Source: Prevotellaceae bacterium (GTDB lineage Bacteria; Bacteroidota; Bacteroidia; Bacteroidales; Bacteroidaceae). From it: a stretch of DNA of 6,324 bases. A model generated the notes under the pieces. It had not been told where the DNA came from and did no database searches. It saw only the letters and a list, made by a program, of their open reading frames with translations. Made by a program: the position numbers and the translations under genes. The stretch is from assembly GCA_021204545.1 (NCBI GenBank), contig JAJPZF010000224.1, positions 1 through 6,324 of the forward strand. The letters run 5' to 3'. Positions 1 to 6,317 of this stretch are shown here, one piece after another. How positions within the stretch are numbered: the stretch's first letter is position 1; each line of letters begins with the position of its first letter.

Positions 1-1282
1 GGAAGTTGTCGGGCGCTGTCTGCTCGTCCATACGGCGCACGAGGTAGGAGATGGCATTGAGGAAATGCTCGTCCTTCACGACTGGTGCGTAGAGTATGAC
101 GTGGTTGCCGAGCTGGTTCTGCGCCCTCCACACGTGGTCTGCCATGCCCTCGAGCATCTCGAAGCTGTAGTCCGTCTTGGCGGTGCCGTACTTCTGCGTG
201 AGCAGGTAGGCGTAGGCGATGGTGAAGAGGTTGTGGCTCGCCATGCCGATGTGCAGCACGCTTGCGTTCTCTGGCAGCAGGGCGCGCTCGAGGATGTGCA
301 GGTAGTTGGCGTCCACCTCCGTCTTGTTGGGGCGCACAGGGTTGGGCCAGCCGCGAAGGCTGCTGACGACCGTCTCCATGTCGAGGTTGCAGCCCTTCAC
401 GAGGCGCATCTTGATGGGCGCGCCACCACGGCTGCAACGCTCTCGGGCGAAGTCGAGCAGCTCGCCTTGGAAGCCGTAGGCGTCGGGCAGGTAAGCCTGC
501 ACCACGATGCCTGCCGAATAGCCGAGGAACTCGGGCTTGGACAGCACGGTCTTGAAGAGGCGCATAGTCATGTGAGCGTCCTTGTATTCCTCCATGTCGA
601 GGTTCACGAACTTATACTCCTTCGTGCCGTCGGGCTTCACGTAGGGGAAGTCCATCGCCTTCTGGTACAGCTCACTCAGGCGGCGCACCAGCTCAGGGAA
701 CGACTCCTCGTAGTTGAGCGAGTGGGTCTGCGCGTAGATGCCGCTTATCTTAACGCTGATGTAGTTGATGTCAGGCTGCTCGAGCGCCTCGAGGTAGTGG
801 TGGTAGCGGTTGTCCGCCTCCCCGTCGCCAAGCACGACCTCGCCAAGCAGGTTGACGTTCTGCCCCACGTTGGCCTTCGCCCTCTCGGCAAGGTGCTTGG
901 TGAGCGAGGGGCGCGCCTCGTCGAGGATGACGCGGTTCGTCTGGCTTCTGAGCTGCCACTTAATAATAGGTATGGCCACCTGGTAGAAGTGCTTGCCCAG
1001 CGAGTGGTAGAGCTTGAAGAGGGAGGAGTAGAAGGGGCTGAGGAACTCCGGCACGCCGTAGGTGGCGATGAGCTCGTCTATGCGCTTGGCCAGCTTGCGG
1101 CTGTCCCTTATCTGGCTGCTCTCGTCGAGCATCTTCACCATGAAACGCTTGTCCTCGGGGCGCTTCACCATGGTGGCGTACATCGCCTGGTCCTTGCGCT
1201 CCTTGTCCGTGATGTTGCTCTGACTGGTGTCGTAGAGCTTGCGCATCCAGTCCTTAACTTCCTGAATAGTAGGCTTTTCCAT
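1..1282 (-). CDS. putA: Proline dehydrogenase region of a PutA-type enzyme (5' part of gene, runs off left edge)
   Basis: This is an open minus-strand frame of 427 codons with no stop before the window edge. Proline dehydrogenase oxidises proline to pyrroline-5-carboxylate using FAD. Family motifs appear in order: NLLGEVVLGDGEA (residues 144-156), YISVKISGIYAQ (174-185), FVNLDMEEY (225-233), VVQAYLPDAYGF (260-271), GGAPIKMRLVKGCNL (286-300), FEMLEGMADH (374-383) and YLVRRMDEQTAPDNF (413-427). Residues matching the proline- and FAD-contacting positions of E. coli PutA are present: K178, D229, Y264, Y413, R416, R417 and E420. About 130 mostly helical residues precede the barrel, and the frame stays open after the last motif. 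This suggests a bifunctional protein with a glutamate-semialdehyde dehydrogenase domain outside the window, which cannot be seen here. An in-frame ATG exists at 1309, but it would lie only about 6 nt from the predicted transcription start, so 1282 is preferred. Proline dehydrogenase identity is near certain; bifunctionality is inferred. Confidence 0.95.
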   Translation of the reverse strand, partial: MEKPTIQEVKDWMRKLYDTSQSNITDKERKDQAMYATMVKRPEDKRFMVKMLDESSQIRDSRKLAKRIDELIATYGVPEFLSPFYSSLFKLYHSLGKHFYQVAIPIIKWQLRSQTNRVILDEARPSLTKHLAERAKANVGQNVNLLGEVVLGDGEADNRYHHYLEALEQPDINYISVKISGIYAQTHSLNYEESFPELVRRLSELYQKAMDFPYVKPDGTKEYKFVNLDMEEYKDAHMTMRLFKTVLSKPEFLGYSAGIVVQAYLPDAYGFQGELLDFARERCSRGGAPIKMRLVKGCNLDMETVVSSLRGWPNPVRPNKTEVDANYLHILERALLPENASVLHIGMASHNLFTIAYAYLLTQKYGTAKTDYSFEMLEGMADHVWRAQNQLGNHVILYAPVVKDEHFLNAISYLVRRMDEQTAPDNF

Positions 1283-1318
1283 AGTTAGGTATTCGTTTAG
1301 GCTTGTCATTTAGCACCG

Positions 1319-1349
1319 CGAAATTATCAATAAAGGGATAAGGGGCAAA
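1319..1349 (-). promoter_or_regulatory. Candidate Bacteroides-type promoter for putA
   Basis: Read on the minus strand, TTTG (1346-1349) is followed by a 19-nt spacer and TAATTTCG (1319-1326). This matches the Bacteroidota consensus of TTTG, 19-21 nt, TAnnTTTG with one mismatch in the -7 box. The predicted transcription start is near 1315. That gives a leader of about 33 nt to the ATG at 1282 and only about 6 nt to the alternative ATG at 1309, so the promoter supports the downstream start. The call comes from motif match and position only. Confidence 0.6.
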
Positions 1350-1369
1350 GGAAACGGGGCTAAATCTCC

Positions 1370-1381
1370 GCCGCCTGCGGC
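1370..1381. repeat. Small GC-rich inverted repeat
   Basis: GCCG, loop CCTG, CGGC forms a 4-bp stem (1370-1373 with 1378-1381). It lies just before the larger palindrome and is followed by a run of six G. It is short enough to arise by chance in GC-rich sequence and is listed only to complete the description of the intergenic region. Confidence 0.3.
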
Positions 1382-1388
1382 TGGGGGG

Positions 1389-1440
1389 CGCGAAGGGGGT
1401 GTAGACCCCTTTGGCTGAAGGGGTGTAGACCCCTTTCGCG
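1389..1440. repeat. 52-bp nested palindrome with two GGGGTGTAGACCCC hairpin units
   Basis: Two near-identical units, at 1393-1412 and 1418-1436, are repeated with a 24-bp period. Each is itself palindromic. The second is a perfect AAGGGGT, GTAG loop, ACCCCTT (1418-1435). The first forms the same hairpin with one G-T wobble. The whole element is also a larger inverted repeat: its left half (1389-1414) matches the reverse complement of its right half (1415-1440) at 21 of 26 positions and begins and ends in CGCG. It lies between the two divergent promoter candidates, about 40 nt from the putA -33 box and about 52 nt from the feoAB one. It could be a regulator-binding site, a REP-like dispersed repeat or a structured terminator. 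The structure is directly visible; the function is unknown. Confidence 0.8.
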
Positions 1441-1492
1441 AGGCCTCACAGCGACCCGCGCTTACCCAAAAGTAGGTAAATCGCCAAGAAGG

Positions 1493-1524
1493 GTTGCGCA
1501 CAGGAGTTCCGCCACATACCTTCG
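1493..1524 (+). promoter_or_regulatory. Candidate Bacteroides-type promoter for feoAB
   Basis: GTTG (1493-1496) is followed by a 20-nt spacer and TACCTTCG (1517-1524). Each box has one mismatch to the Bacteroidota consensus (TTTG and TAnnTTTG). The predicted transcription start is near 1528, giving a leader of about 33 nt before the ATG at 1561, the same length as inferred for putA. No convincing Fur box was seen around it. The match is weaker than that of the putA promoter. Confidence 0.45.
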
Positions 1525-1560
1525 CGGACGGAAAGACAGAACTGACTAAATCCAGACGCT

Positions 1561-3924
1561 ATGACACTGAGAGACTTAAGGAAAGGACAGACCGCGGTCG
1601 TCACGGAGGTAGGCATGGAGGGAGCCCTGAGACAGCACTTCCTTGACATGGGGGTAATACCCGGGGCAGAGGTGAGGCTCGTGAAGCACGCCCCGCTGGG
1701 CGACCCCGTCGAGGTCCGCATTCACGGCTACGAGCTGTCCCTGAGGATTGCCGACGCCGAGCGCGTGGCAGTCTCGCTCACGGCAAAGCCTGCATACGAC
1801 GACGAGGCAGAGCTTCAGCCCGTCGGCAGAGACGTGTGCCACGAGCTGGAGCACCCGGGACTGGGTGAGGACGGCCCTCGCTTCCATGACCGCTCCGCCG
1901 AGCGGGGCGAGACCAAGCGGCACCTGACGTTCGCACTGGCGGGCAACCAGAACAGCGGCAAGACGACGCTCTTCAACCAGCTGACGGGGGCTAACCAGCA
2001 CGTGGGCAACTTCCCCGGCGTGACGGTGGACCGCAAGGAAGGCAGCATAAAGGGGCATCCCGACACACTGGTGGTCGACCTGCCGGGCATCTACAGCCTC
2101 TCGCCCTACTCGAGCGAGGAGCTGATAAGCCGCCGCTTCATCATCGACGAGAAGCCCGACGGCATCATCAACATCGTGGACGCCACGAGCGTGGAGCGCA
2201 GCCTCTACCTCACGCTGCAGCTTATGGAGCTGGACGTGCCTATGGTGCTCTGCCTAAACATGATGGACGAGGTGGAGAACAACCGGGGCGTGGTGCGCGT
2301 GAACGAGCTGGAGCAGCTGCTGGGCATACCCGTCATCCCCATCTCGGCACTGAAGGGGCAGGGAGTGGACGAGGTCGTTGAGCACGCCATACACGTGGCG
2401 AAGTACCGCGAGACGCCTATAAGGCAGGACTTCTGCTCGCCCGAGGACCAAGGAGGCTCTGTACACCGCGCGCTGCACGCCATAATGCACCTGACGGAGG
2501 ACCACTGCCAGAGGGAAGGCATCTCGCCGAGGTTCACCGCAAGCAAGCTGGCCGAGGGCGACCCCTTGGTGCGCGAGCAACTGAAGCTCTCGCAGAACGA
2601 GCTGGAGAGCCTTGAGCTGATCCTCAGGGACATGGAGGAGGAGCGTGGGCTGGACCGACAGGCGGCGATAGCCTCTATGCGCTTCTCCTACATAAGGCGT
2701 GTGGCAAAGAGAGCCGTCGTGCACCCGGACGAGAGCAAGGAGTTCCTGAGGAGCAAGCTGATAGACCGCGTGCTGACGGGCAGGTGGACTGCCCTGCCGA
2801 TGTTCATCTTGATAATGGGCTTGGTGTTCTACCTCACCTTCAACTCGGTGGGGGCATGGCTTCAGGACGGCTTCGAGGGCTTGATAGACGAGGGCATAGA
2901 CTGGTTTGACGGCGTGCTTGAGGGGTGGAACATCTCCGCCCCCGTTCACAGCATGGTGATTGACGGCATCTGCGCGGGCGTAGGCTCGGTGCTCACGTTC
3001 CTGCCTATGATAGTGCTGCTGTTCTTCTTCCTCTCGCTGCTCGAGGACACGGGCTACATGGCCCGCATAGCCTTCGTCACCGACGGACTGATGCGCAAGA
3101 TAGGACTGAGCGGCCGCAGCATAGTGCCGCTGCTCATAGGCTTCGGCTGCAGCGTGCCGAGCATAATGTCAACACGCACCCTGCCGAGCGAGCGCGACCG
3201 CAAGCTGACCATAATGCTCACGCCCTTCATGAGCTGCACCGCCAAGATACCCATCTACGCCTTCTTCGCCGCAGCCTTCTTCCCACGCAGGGCAGGACTG
3301 GTGGTGGCGAGCATGTACGTGATAGGCGTGGCGACGGGCATCGTGGTCTCGATGGTGCAGAGGAAGGCTCTCTTCAGCGGCGAGGCAGTGCCCTTCGTGA
3401 TGGAGCTGCCTAACTACCGCATGCCTGCCCCGATGAACGTGCTCCGCCTGATGTGGGACAAGGCGAAGGACTTCCTTGTCAGAGCCTTCACGATTATCTT
3501 CCTCGCCTCGATGGTGGTGTGGTTCCTCAGCTCCTTCGACTGGCAGCTGCACATGCTTGAGGCGGAGGAGATGGAGCGCAGCATACTGGCGAGCATATCG
3601 AGCGTCGTGGCGCCCGTGTTCAGGCCCCTCGGCTGCGGCGACTGGAGGGTTATCACTTCCCTCGTGAGCGGTCTGCTGGCCAAGGAGGCAGTGGTTGGCA
3701 CGCTGGGCACGCTGCTTGGCGACGTGTCGATAGCCACGCTCTTCTCCGCCGCCACAGCCTTCTCGCTGATGGTGTTCTGCCTCATCTACTCACCCTGCAT
3801 GGCTGCCATAGCCACCGTGAGGCGGGAGCTTGGCGGCAAGTGGGCGCTGGGAGTGTTCCTCACGCAGTGCGTGGTGGCGTGGATAGTGGCGTTCGTGGTT
3901 TACCTTATAGCATCCCTGTTATGA
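1561..3924 (+). CDS. feoB: FeoA-FeoB fusion ferrous iron transporter
   Basis: This 787-residue inner-membrane Fe(II) importer has the FeoA and FeoB parts in one chain. Residues 1-73 are an SH3-like FeoA domain (DMGVIPGAEVRLVKHAPLGDPVEVRIHG). Residues 74-120 are a charged linker with three His and one Cys. The NFeoB GTPase follows, with G1 GNQNSGKT (128-135), switch threonine T155 in NFPGVTVD, G3 DLPG (173-176), G4 NMMD (233-236) and G5 SALKG (262-266). A helical segment (about 270-400) leads into the membrane domain. That domain begins near residue 410 and has several hydrophobic spans (about 410-428, 468-495, 550-573, 578-598, 640-658, 695-718, 725-748 and 762-786). The conserved cysteine motifs GFGCSVPS (C530), SCTAKIP (C559) and YSPCMAAI (C746) are all present. 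The length fits the fused form known in Bacteroidales such as Porphyromonas gingivalis. The stop overlaps the next gene. No frameshift or missing key residue was seen. Confidence 0.97.
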   Translation: MTLRDLRKGQTAVVTEVGMEGALRQHFLDMGVIPGAEVRLVKHAPLGDPVEVRIHGYELSLRIADAERVAVSLTAKPAYDDEAELQPVGRDVCHELEHPGLGEDGPRFHDRSAERGETKRHLTFALAGNQNSGKTTLFNQLTGANQHVGNFPGVTVDRKEGSIKGHPDTLVVDLPGIYSLSPYSSEELISRRFIIDEKPDGIINIVDATSVERSLYLTLQLMELDVPMVLCLNMMDEVENNRGVVRVNELEQLLGIPVIPISALKGQGVDEVVEHAIHVAKYRETPIRQDFCSPEDQGGSVHRALHAIMHLTEDHCQREGISPRFTASKLAEGDPLVREQLKLSQNELESLELILRDMEEERGLDRQAAIASMRFSYIRRVAKRAVVHPDESKEFLRSKLIDRVLTGRWTALPMFILIMGLVFYLTFNSVGAWLQDGFEGLIDEGIDWFDGVLEGWNISAPVHSMVIDGICAGVGSVLTFLPMIVLLFFFLSLLEDTGYMARIAFVTDGLMRKIGLSGRSIVPLLIGFGCSVPSIMSTRTLPSERDRKLTIMLTPFMSCTAKIPIYAFFAAAFFPRRAGLVVASMYVIGVATGIVVSMVQRKALFSGEAVPFVMELPNYRMPAPMNVLRLMWDKAKDFLVRAFTIIFLASMVVWFLSSFDWQLHMLEAEEMERSILASISSVVAPVFRPLGCGDWRVITSLVSGLLAKEAVVGTLGTLLGDVSIATLFSAATAFSLMVFCLIYSPCMAAIATVRRELGGKWALGVFLTQCVVAWIVAFVVYLIASLL

Positions 3925-4064
3925 ACATACAGAGTTATATCCTGCTTGCGGTAGCCGTTGCTGCCTTCGCCCTCGCCCTTTGGCGCTTCATAAAGAAGAA
4001 CGGGCGAGGGGGCTGCGGCTGCGGCTCGTGCCACTGTGGCTGCGAGGGCTGCAAGAAGTGCTGA
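3921..4064 (+). CDS. FeoB-associated Cys-rich membrane protein
   Basis: This 47-residue protein has one N-terminal membrane span (about residues 6-24, YILLAVAVAAFALALWRF), then a basic stretch (IKKNGRG), then a Cys/Gly-rich tail (residues 31-47). The tail carries seven cysteines (C32, C34, C37, C39, C41, C44, C47) and one histidine. This is the pattern of the family often annotated as FeoB-associated Cys-rich membrane protein (Pfam FeoB_associated, PF12669), found next to feoB in many anaerobes. Its exact role is not established. The tail could bind metal or an iron-sulfur cluster, or help Fe(II) transfer or FeoB assembly. The ATG shares ATGA with the feoB stop, which indicates translational coupling and fixes the start. 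A longer in-frame start at 3840 would extend 81 nt back into feoB coding sequence and is rejected because it adds a non-homologous N-terminus before the membrane span. Confidence 0.9.
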   Translation: MNIQSYILLAVAVAAFALALWRFIKKNGRGGCGCGSCHCGCEGCKKC

Positions 4065-4067
4065 GGG

Positions 4068-4094
4068 GTCGGGGCGAGTCTCTACAGAGCCGAC
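4068..4094. terminator. Weak hairpin between convergent genes
   Basis: GTCGG (4068-4072) pairs with CCGAC (4090-4094). An inner CTC/GAG stem with loop TACA (4080-4089) adds a little stability, with a 7-nt bulge on one side. It sits in the short gap after the Cys-rich gene and before the porZ stop, where a bidirectional terminator is expected. No T-run follows on either strand, so it is not a standard intrinsic terminator and the call is tentative. Confidence 0.25.
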
Positions 4095-4108
4095 GCGAAG
4101 GGTAACGG

Positions 4109-6214
4109 TCACCTTACGACGACGATGCGTGTGACTATGGCGTTCTTGCCTTCGGAGGTTGACGCGACAACGTTGTAGACACCGCTCGCAAGGGGTCTGC
4201 CGCCAGTGGCAGCGGGTCGCCAAGTGGCTCTGCCGCCGTTGCTCCTGAGGCGCGCCACGAGCTGCCCCGTCGAGGTGAGTATCTTCACCTCTGCGTCCTG
4301 CGTAAGTCCGTCGATGGTGACCACGCCGCTGTACCCTGGCGTGACGGGGTTGGGGTAGACAATGACGTTGTCCTTCTCCAGCTCCTCCTGTGCGGGCATG
4401 GCGTCGCTCATATAGGAGCAGAGCCCCGCGTCTGTGCCTATCATGAGCATCCCGCTCCGCGGGTTGATGGCGAGGCACTGCACGTTGTCGCTAAGCAAGG
4501 GGCTGTCTTCGGCCTGGAAGTGCTGGAGCATCTCGGTGCCGTCCTCTGAGATGAGGTACAGCCCGTTGCTCTCGGTCCCTATCCACTTGCGGTTGGCGGC
4601 GTCCACCGTGATGCATGTGACCGCCACGCCGTTGAGCAGGTAGTCGGCAAGCCCCGAGCCGTCGTCGCGCGCTATCTTTATCTGGGTGAACTGGAAGCCG
4701 GTCTGGAAGAACTGGGTAGGGTCGTCGATGACGAAGAGGCCGAGGTTCGTGCCGCACCACACTCGCCCGTCGAGGTCTTCGGCAAGGCAGTAGAACTCCC
4801 CCGGCTCGTACGTTGTCCCGTCCTGGTTCTCGAACCCTGTCCGCAGCAGGTGCTGGTCGTCAGCGGTGGTCGTGAGTGTGCCGCCCGTCGTGAAGGCGAA
4901 GAAGCCGCGGTTGGTCACCCGTCGGCACACGAGGAAGTTGACGCCGCTGGAGGTGAAGAGGTACTGGTCGCAGTTGGGCGTGCCTGAGATCTCGGGGTAG
5001 TAGAGCGAGAGCCACTTGCCCTCTGGGGTGATGAGGCGCACTATGGTGTCGGCGTTCTGGTTAGCCATCCAGAGGTTGCCGTCAGCGTCGTACTGGAGGC
5101 ACACGGCGCAGACGTAGTCCTGGGGCTTGTTGCCAACGTACGAGGTGATGACCTGCAAGGGGCTGTTCTCGTGGTTGTAGAGCCCGACGAACTGAGCGTC
5201 GCGGTATTCGTAGAGACCCGAGCGGTAGGGCGAGGCGAAGTGGTGGGTGGCATCGAGCGGGTCCTGCACGAGGTCGGTGGTGTTGTAGTGGTTGGTGTTC
5301 GGGTATAGCTGCGCGGGCGTGTCCTCGTCGAAGTTAGTCCACGTGCCGTCCTCGTCGAGGTACATGGCGGTGGCGGGGTAGTAGATGCTGAAGTCGGTGT
5401 TGATGCCTCCGGCTATGAGCAGCCGCTCGCCCACGTAGTGCATACGGTAGCAGAGGTCACGCACGGGGCTGTTGGGCTGTATTGGACCAGCGGCAAGCTC
5501 GTAGGAGCCGTCGCTGAGCTTGCTGTAGCCAAGGAGGCCGTTCGCACCGTCGCTGTGCCAGTAGAGCCCTCCCGCAGGGTTGTAGTCGGAGGCGGAGTAA
5601 GAGACCTCCTTGACGCTGTGCTCCGAGGTCTTCTGCCAGTTGTCCTTGATGTGCCAGTTCTCTGTGTTGCTCGCCACGTAGACGGCAGAAGAGGTGCAGA
5701 CGAAGGTCTCGTCCTCTTGGGGCAGTATGCCTGTGAGGCTCAGCCCGAGGTTGTAGGTGTCGCGTATCACCGCCTCTTTCATGTCCACGGCGAGGAAGCC
5801 GAAGCCAGTCGTGAGGTATGCCGTCGAGCCGTCGACCGCCACGCCGCTCACCTCCTTGTCCGAGAGGGAGCTGTCCTTGAGGCTCGAGATGTTCAGCACA
5901 TTGTCGTCGAGGTCGAGCAGGTCTATGTTGCCGTTGTCGTAGACGAGGATGAGGCGCTGCGCCTCCGAGGAGTAGGCGATGAGGCTGATGTGCGTGTCGT
6001 TGAGGTCGTCGAGGCAGTCGTAGAGACGGACGGAGGTGTCGTCGGTGTCGTAGCAGAGCAGGTTGCCGTTCATGAGGCCGTAGACTTTAGAGCCGACGGT
6101 GAGGTTCTGCGTCGCTATCCAGTAGGAGGGGTATACCTGCCACGAGCCGATGGCTTGCGCCAGGCAGAAAGCCGGCGCGAGCGCGAGCGAGAGGTAGATG
6201 AGTATGCGTTTCAT
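4109..6214 (-). CDS. porZ: PorZ-like type IX secretion system surface protein (beta-propeller with C-terminal sorting-type domain)
   Basis: This 701-residue protein starts with a Sec signal peptide (residues 1 to about 20, MKRILIYLSLALAPAFCLAQ, with no lipobox). A beta-propeller region follows, with an N-terminal part typical of PorZ (VYGLMNGNLLCYD at 44-56, LNDTHISLIAYSSE at 71-84, VYDNGNIDLLDLDD at 91-104, AYLTTGFGFLAVDM at 132-145). Later blades resemble regulator-propeller repeats: DADGNLWMANQNADTIVRL (377-395), EDLDGRVWCGTNLGLFVID (479-497), NRKWIGTESNGLYLI (541-555) and GMLMIGTDAGL (588-598). Residues 615-701 resemble a T9SS sorting domain (NVIVYPNPVTPG at 616-627, EVKILTSTGQLV at 642-653, LASGVYNVV at 675-683). 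In P. gingivalis, PorZ is a surface partner of the PorU sortase that delivers anionic LPS for cargo attachment and keeps its C-terminal domain. The alternative is a generic propeller protein that is T9SS cargo. No other T9SS gene is visible in the window. Confidence 0.82.
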   Translation of the reverse strand: MKRILIYLSLALAPAFCLAQAIGSWQVYPSYWIATQNLTVGSKVYGLMNGNLLCYDTDDTSVRLYDCLDDLNDTHISLIAYSSEAQRLILVYDNGNIDLLDLDDNVLNISSLKDSSLSDKEVSGVAVDGSTAYLTTGFGFLAVDMKEAVIRDTYNLGLSLTGILPQEDETFVCTSSAVYVASNTENWHIKDNWQKTSEHSVKEVSYSASDYNPAGGLYWHSDGANGLLGYSKLSDGSYELAAGPIQPNSPVRDLCYRMHYVGERLLIAGGINTDFSIYYPATAMYLDEDGTWTNFDEDTPAQLYPNTNHYNTTDLVQDPLDATHHFASPYRSGLYEYRDAQFVGLYNHENSPLQVITSYVGNKPQDYVCAVCLQYDADGNLWMANQNADTIVRLITPEGKWLSLYYPEISGTPNCDQYLFTSSGVNFLVCRRVTNRGFFAFTTGGTLTTTADDQHLLRTGFENQDGTTYEPGEFYCLAEDLDGRVWCGTNLGLFVIDDPTQFFQTGFQFTQIKIARDDGSGLADYLLNGVAVTCITVDAANRKWIGTESNGLYLISEDGTEMLQHFQAEDSPLLSDNVQCLAINPRSGMLMIGTDAGLCSYMSDAMPAQEELEKDNVIVYPNPVTPGYSGVVTIDGLTQDAEVKILTSTGQLVARLRSNGGRATWRPAATGGRPLASGVYNVVASTSEGKNAIVTRIVVVR

Positions 6215-6232
6215 TGGCTTGTCTTGTTGTAC

Positions 6233-6243
6233 CCGTTAAACGG
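6233..6243. promoter_or_regulatory. 11-bp palindrome upstream of porZ
   Basis: CCGTT, A, AACGG is a perfect 5-bp inverted repeat around one central base, lying 19-29 nt before the porZ start. Its position would suit an operator or a leader structure. It is short enough to be chance, so the call is weak. Confidence 0.25.
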
Positions 6244-6268
6244 CTAAAGGCTTCTTTTTATTGCGCGA

Positions 6269-6290
6269 GAAGGCGGGGGCGGCCGCCTTC
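6269..6290. repeat. 8-bp GC-rich inverted repeat (hairpin)
   Basis: GAAGGCGG (6269-6276) and CCGCCTTC (6283-6290) are perfect inverted repeats around a 6-nt loop (GGGCGG). On the minus strand the hairpin is followed by TCGCGCAATAAAAAG, which has no T-run. On the plus strand the T-rich patch precedes rather than follows it. It is therefore not a standard intrinsic terminator on either strand. A dispersed-repeat origin is possible. Confidence 0.6.
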
Positions 6291-6302
6291 GGCTTAGGCG
6301 GG

Positions 6303-6317
6303 GCGCAAGGCCTGCGC
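6303..6317. repeat. Short inverted repeat at right edge
   Basis: GCGCA (6303-6307) and TGCGC (6313-6317) form a 5-bp stem around AGGCC. It lies between the two GCTTAGG copies and may be part of a larger repeat cut by the window edge. It is tentative because it is short and the sequence is GC-rich. Confidence 0.4.

Noticed and set aside
65..1288. A long (407-codon) plus-strand open frame opposite putA
   Set aside because: It is antisense to the clear proline dehydrogenase coding sequence and has low-complexity Val/Leu/His/Glu-rich composition without a recognisable domain. Long antisense frames are expected with this GC-rich codon bias.
1389..1440. The nested palindrome as a CRISPR fragment
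   Set aside because: There are only two units, with about 5 nt between them and no spacer-like unique sequence. The repeats are fully palindromic and no cas gene is present.
1441..1560. A Fur box or iron-responsive riboswitch upstream of feoAB
   Set aside because: No AT-rich 19-bp inverted repeat resembling a Fur box and no recognisable riboswitch fold was seen. Regulation by iron is expected but not shown by the sequence.
2254..2949. Minus-strand open frames within feoB, including one of 231 codons
   Set aside because: They lie opposite the GTPase and membrane domains of FeoB and show no family motif, so they are shadows of codon bias.
3840..4064. A 74-residue version of the Cys-rich protein starting inside feoB
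   Set aside because: The extra 27 residues are out-of-frame feoB sequence. The ATG at 3921 overlaps the feoB stop and yields the expected short N-terminus followed by the membrane span.
4109..6214. PorZ-like protein as a hybrid two-component sensor
   Set aside because: It has regulator-propeller-like blades but no transmembrane segment after the propeller, no histidine kinase and no response-regulator domain. It ends in a sorting-type domain instead.
5438..6247. A 269-codon plus-strand open frame opposite porZ
   Set aside because: It is antisense to a protein with a signal peptide, propeller motifs and a sorting domain. Its translation is Val/Glu/Arg-rich with no motif.
6269..6290. An intrinsic terminator in front of porZ
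   Set aside because: The hairpin is good, but there is no T-run on the 3' side of either strand.
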